Assembly (NCBI GenBank): GCA_946481035.1
Contig: CAMLNK010000313.1
Location: 1 to 5,739, forward strand
Source: an uncultured Dyadobacter sp.
Lineage (GTDB): Bacteria; Bacteroidota; Bacteroidia; Cytophagales; Spirosomataceae
Direction: 5' to 3'
Length of the DNA: 5,739 nt
In this document: one piece after another, positions 4,296 to 5,739 of the stretch
Numbering within the stretch: position 1 is the stretch's first letter
Layout: every line of letters starts with the position of its first letter
Translations under genes and position numbers: made by a program
The notes under the pieces: model-generated
What the model was told of the DNA's origin: nothing
Seen by the model: only the letters and a program-made list of their open reading frames with translations
Database searches by the model: none

Positions 4296-5739
4296 ATGAA
4301 TCTAACGCTATCAGCCAAGCAATGGGTGGCGATCGGGATTGTGTTGATGACACAATCCTCCCGGATCGTGCATTCACAGGTCATTGCCTTTGCGTCGATG
4401 CCGGCCAAGCAGCATACTTCGCTGGGCCAGGAGATGAAGCTTAAAAACGTTTTGCTCGATCTTCAAAAACATTATGGGGTTGAAATCATCTTCGAAGACC
4501 GCCTCGTAGGCTCTGTGAATGTCGCTTCCAGCAACCTGGATTTTAACCAGCCGATCGAGAAAAACCTCGATGTGCTGTTGCGGCAGAACGGTCTGAAATA
4601 TAAAAAGACAAGAAAGAACACATTCGTCATTACGGAAGGCAAAGCAAAGGAAGCGACGCCGGTGAGGGAAAGCAAGGACGAGGCGATGGCGCTGCCGGAG
4701 GGGCAGATGATCCAGGAAAACCTGACCGCACCGGCACAGGTAACCCAGGCCGCCGTTGACAGGACGATCAAAGGGACGGTTTCGGACGAAAAAGGAGCAT
4801 CACTTCCGGGGGTGAGCGTGGTCTTGAAAGGCACGCAACGCGGTACTTCCACCGGCGCGGCGGGCGATTTCAGCCTGGAAATTCCGGATGGCGGACAGCC
4901 TGTGCTGGTTTTTAGCTTTGTGGGCTACAAATCGCAGGAGGTAACAGTGGGAAACCAATCGGCGCTGACGGTAAATCTGGCGCCTGACGAGAATGCATTG
5001 GAAGAAGTGGTCGTAGTGGGTTACGGTACCGTCAAGAAATCCGACCTTACCGGTGCCGTAGGTACCATTAAAGCAGACGTGTTGCAGGAGCGCCCGGCTT
5101 CTTCATTGAACCAGGGCCTTTCCGGCCGCATTACCGGGGTGAACGTATCGTCCAACTCGGGCCGTCCGGGCGGTCGCGCCAACATACGCATACGTGGGGC
5201 CAGCTCTATCAGTGTTTCCAACAACCCTCTTTATGTAATCGATGGTGTGATCCTGAATGCGGTAGATCTCGCAAATGGCAGCACGCCGATCGACTATCTT
5301 AACCCGAACGATATTGCGTCGATCGAAGTACTGAAAGATGCGTCGTCGACCGCAATTTATGGTGCGCGTGGTGCCAACGGGGTGATCCTTGTTACCACCA
5401 AACGTGGTACAGCCGGGGGTGGAAAGGTTACTTATGATACCGATTTCAGCATTGGTATAGCACCCAAAAAACTGCCCGTCCTGAATTCGAAGGAGTTTTT
5501 GCAGGTGGAAGAAACCATTTACGCCAATGCGGCCAAGTATGACCCCGTAGGCTGGGCTACCGGTACCAAATACACCGATCCCAAGCTGAAACGGACCAAC
5601 CCGCTGCTTTTCGATTCGAACGGTAATCCATTGTATGACACCGATTGGCAGAAAGAGACATTCCAAAAGGCATTTACTCAGAATCACCAGCTCGGCTTCA
5701 CAGGCGGTAACGAAAAAGGCAGCTTCGGTGCATTCCTGA
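4296..5739 (+). CDS. SusC/RagA family TonB-dependent receptor with N-terminal STN signalling domain, 3' truncated
   Basis: The reading frame is open from ATG 4296 to the window end, giving 481 residues. Family members are usually about 1,000-1,150 residues, so roughly half is missing, mainly the beta-barrel. The protein is an outer-membrane importer driven by TonB. Residues 1 to about 35 look like a signal peptide (WVAIGIVLMTQSS core). An STN domain follows at about 47-113 (MKLKNVLLDLQKHYGVEIIF, ending NTFVIT). After a linker of about 43 residues comes a carboxypeptidase-regulatory-like domain (about 157-230: IKGTVSDEKGASLPGVSVVL, FSFVGYKSQEV). The SusC signature EEVVVVGYGTVKKSDLTGAV is at 236-255, and the plug spans about 256-371 with PLYVIDGV (311-318), IEVLKDASSTAIYGARGANG (343-362) and VILVTTKRG (363-371). 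Barrel sequence begins after that. The STN domain beside a sigma/FecR pair marks a signalling receptor. The substrate cannot be told; a SusD-like partner is expected downstream. Confidence 0.95.
   Translation, partial: MNLTLSAKQWVAIGIVLMTQSSRIVHSQVIAFASMPAKQHTSLGQEMKLKNVLLDLQKHYGVEIIFEDRLVGSVNVASSNLDFNQPIEKNLDVLLRQNGLKYKKTRKNTFVITEGKAKEATPVRESKDEAMALPEGQMIQENLTAPAQVTQAAVDRTIKGTVSDEKGASLPGVSVVLKGTQRGTSTGAAGDFSLEIPDGGQPVLVFSFVGYKSQEVTVGNQSALTVNLAPDENALEEVVVVGYGTVKKSDLTGAVGTIKADVLQERPASSLNQGLSGRITGVNVSSNSGRPGGRANIRIRGASSISVSNNPLYVIDGVILNAVDLANGSTPIDYLNPNDIASIEVLKDASSTAIYGARGANGVILVTTKRGTAGGGKVTYDTDFSIGIAPKKLPVLNSKEFLQVEETIYANAAKYDPVGWATGTKYTDPKLKRTNPLLFDSNGNPLYDTDWQKETFQKAFTQNHQLGFTGGNEKGSFGAFL

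Noticed and set aside
5103..5687. 194-aa open frame on the minus strand
   Set aside because: Antisense to the plug and first barrel region of the TonB-dependent receptor, whose + strand frame is open and carries clear family motifs.

Overview
The window looks like a chromosomal segment from a Bacteroidota bacterium. The likely order is Cytophagales, and a Dyadobacter-like relative in the Spirosomataceae would fit. This rests on protein family content (a FecI/FecR pair feeding a SusC/RagA-type receptor, and a gluconate-2-dehydrogenase-3-type small subunit paired with a GMC flavoprotein), moderate GC, and A-rich leaders without Shine-Dalgarno sequences. The genus is an inference from style, not from a marker gene. 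All genes lie on the + strand.

Region 1 (1-2402) is a two-subunit membrane or periplasmic sugar/alcohol dehydrogenase. The first gene is cut by the window edge and encodes the small subunit. What is visible starts in what looks like the tail of a Tat signal. The second gene (634-2346) is a 570-aa FAD-dependent GMC oxidoreductase with no signal of its own, so it is probably exported together with the small subunit. It carries a C-x5-C-x3-C motif of the kind that binds a 3Fe-4S cluster in the catalytic subunit of bacterial FAD glucose dehydrogenase. A strong intrinsic terminator (2373-2402) closes this unit, and no cytochrome subunit follows.

Between the two subunit genes (490-622) lies the oddest structure in the window. 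A polypurine tract and a polypyrimidine tract form a long imperfect inverted repeat of about 37 bp. Its 46-nt loop carries three tandem copies of an 8-mer, and the 3' arm is followed by a run of six T. It could act as an attenuator or RNA stabiliser, or it could be a copy of a dispersed repeat. A related purine-rich stretch sits inside the anti-sigma factor gene, where it encodes a charged linker.

Region 2 (2403-5739) is a cell-surface signalling cassette. An AT-rich leader is followed by an ECF sigma factor (2522-3187), a FecR-like membrane anti-sigma factor (3256-4275), and a SusC/RagA TonB-dependent receptor (4296 to beyond the window end). The receptor starts with a signal peptide and an STN signalling domain, so the components of a substrate-sensing relay from outer membrane to RNA polymerase are all present. 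In the usual logic, substrate binding at the receptor is passed through its STN domain to the periplasmic part of FecR, which releases or activates the sigma factor. The substrate is not evident here; a SusD-like lipoprotein gene would be expected downstream.

No tRNA, rRNA, CRISPR, insertion sequence or phage gene was seen. The gene families are known ones. The parts most worth checking are the intergenic inverted repeat and the iron-sulfur motif.
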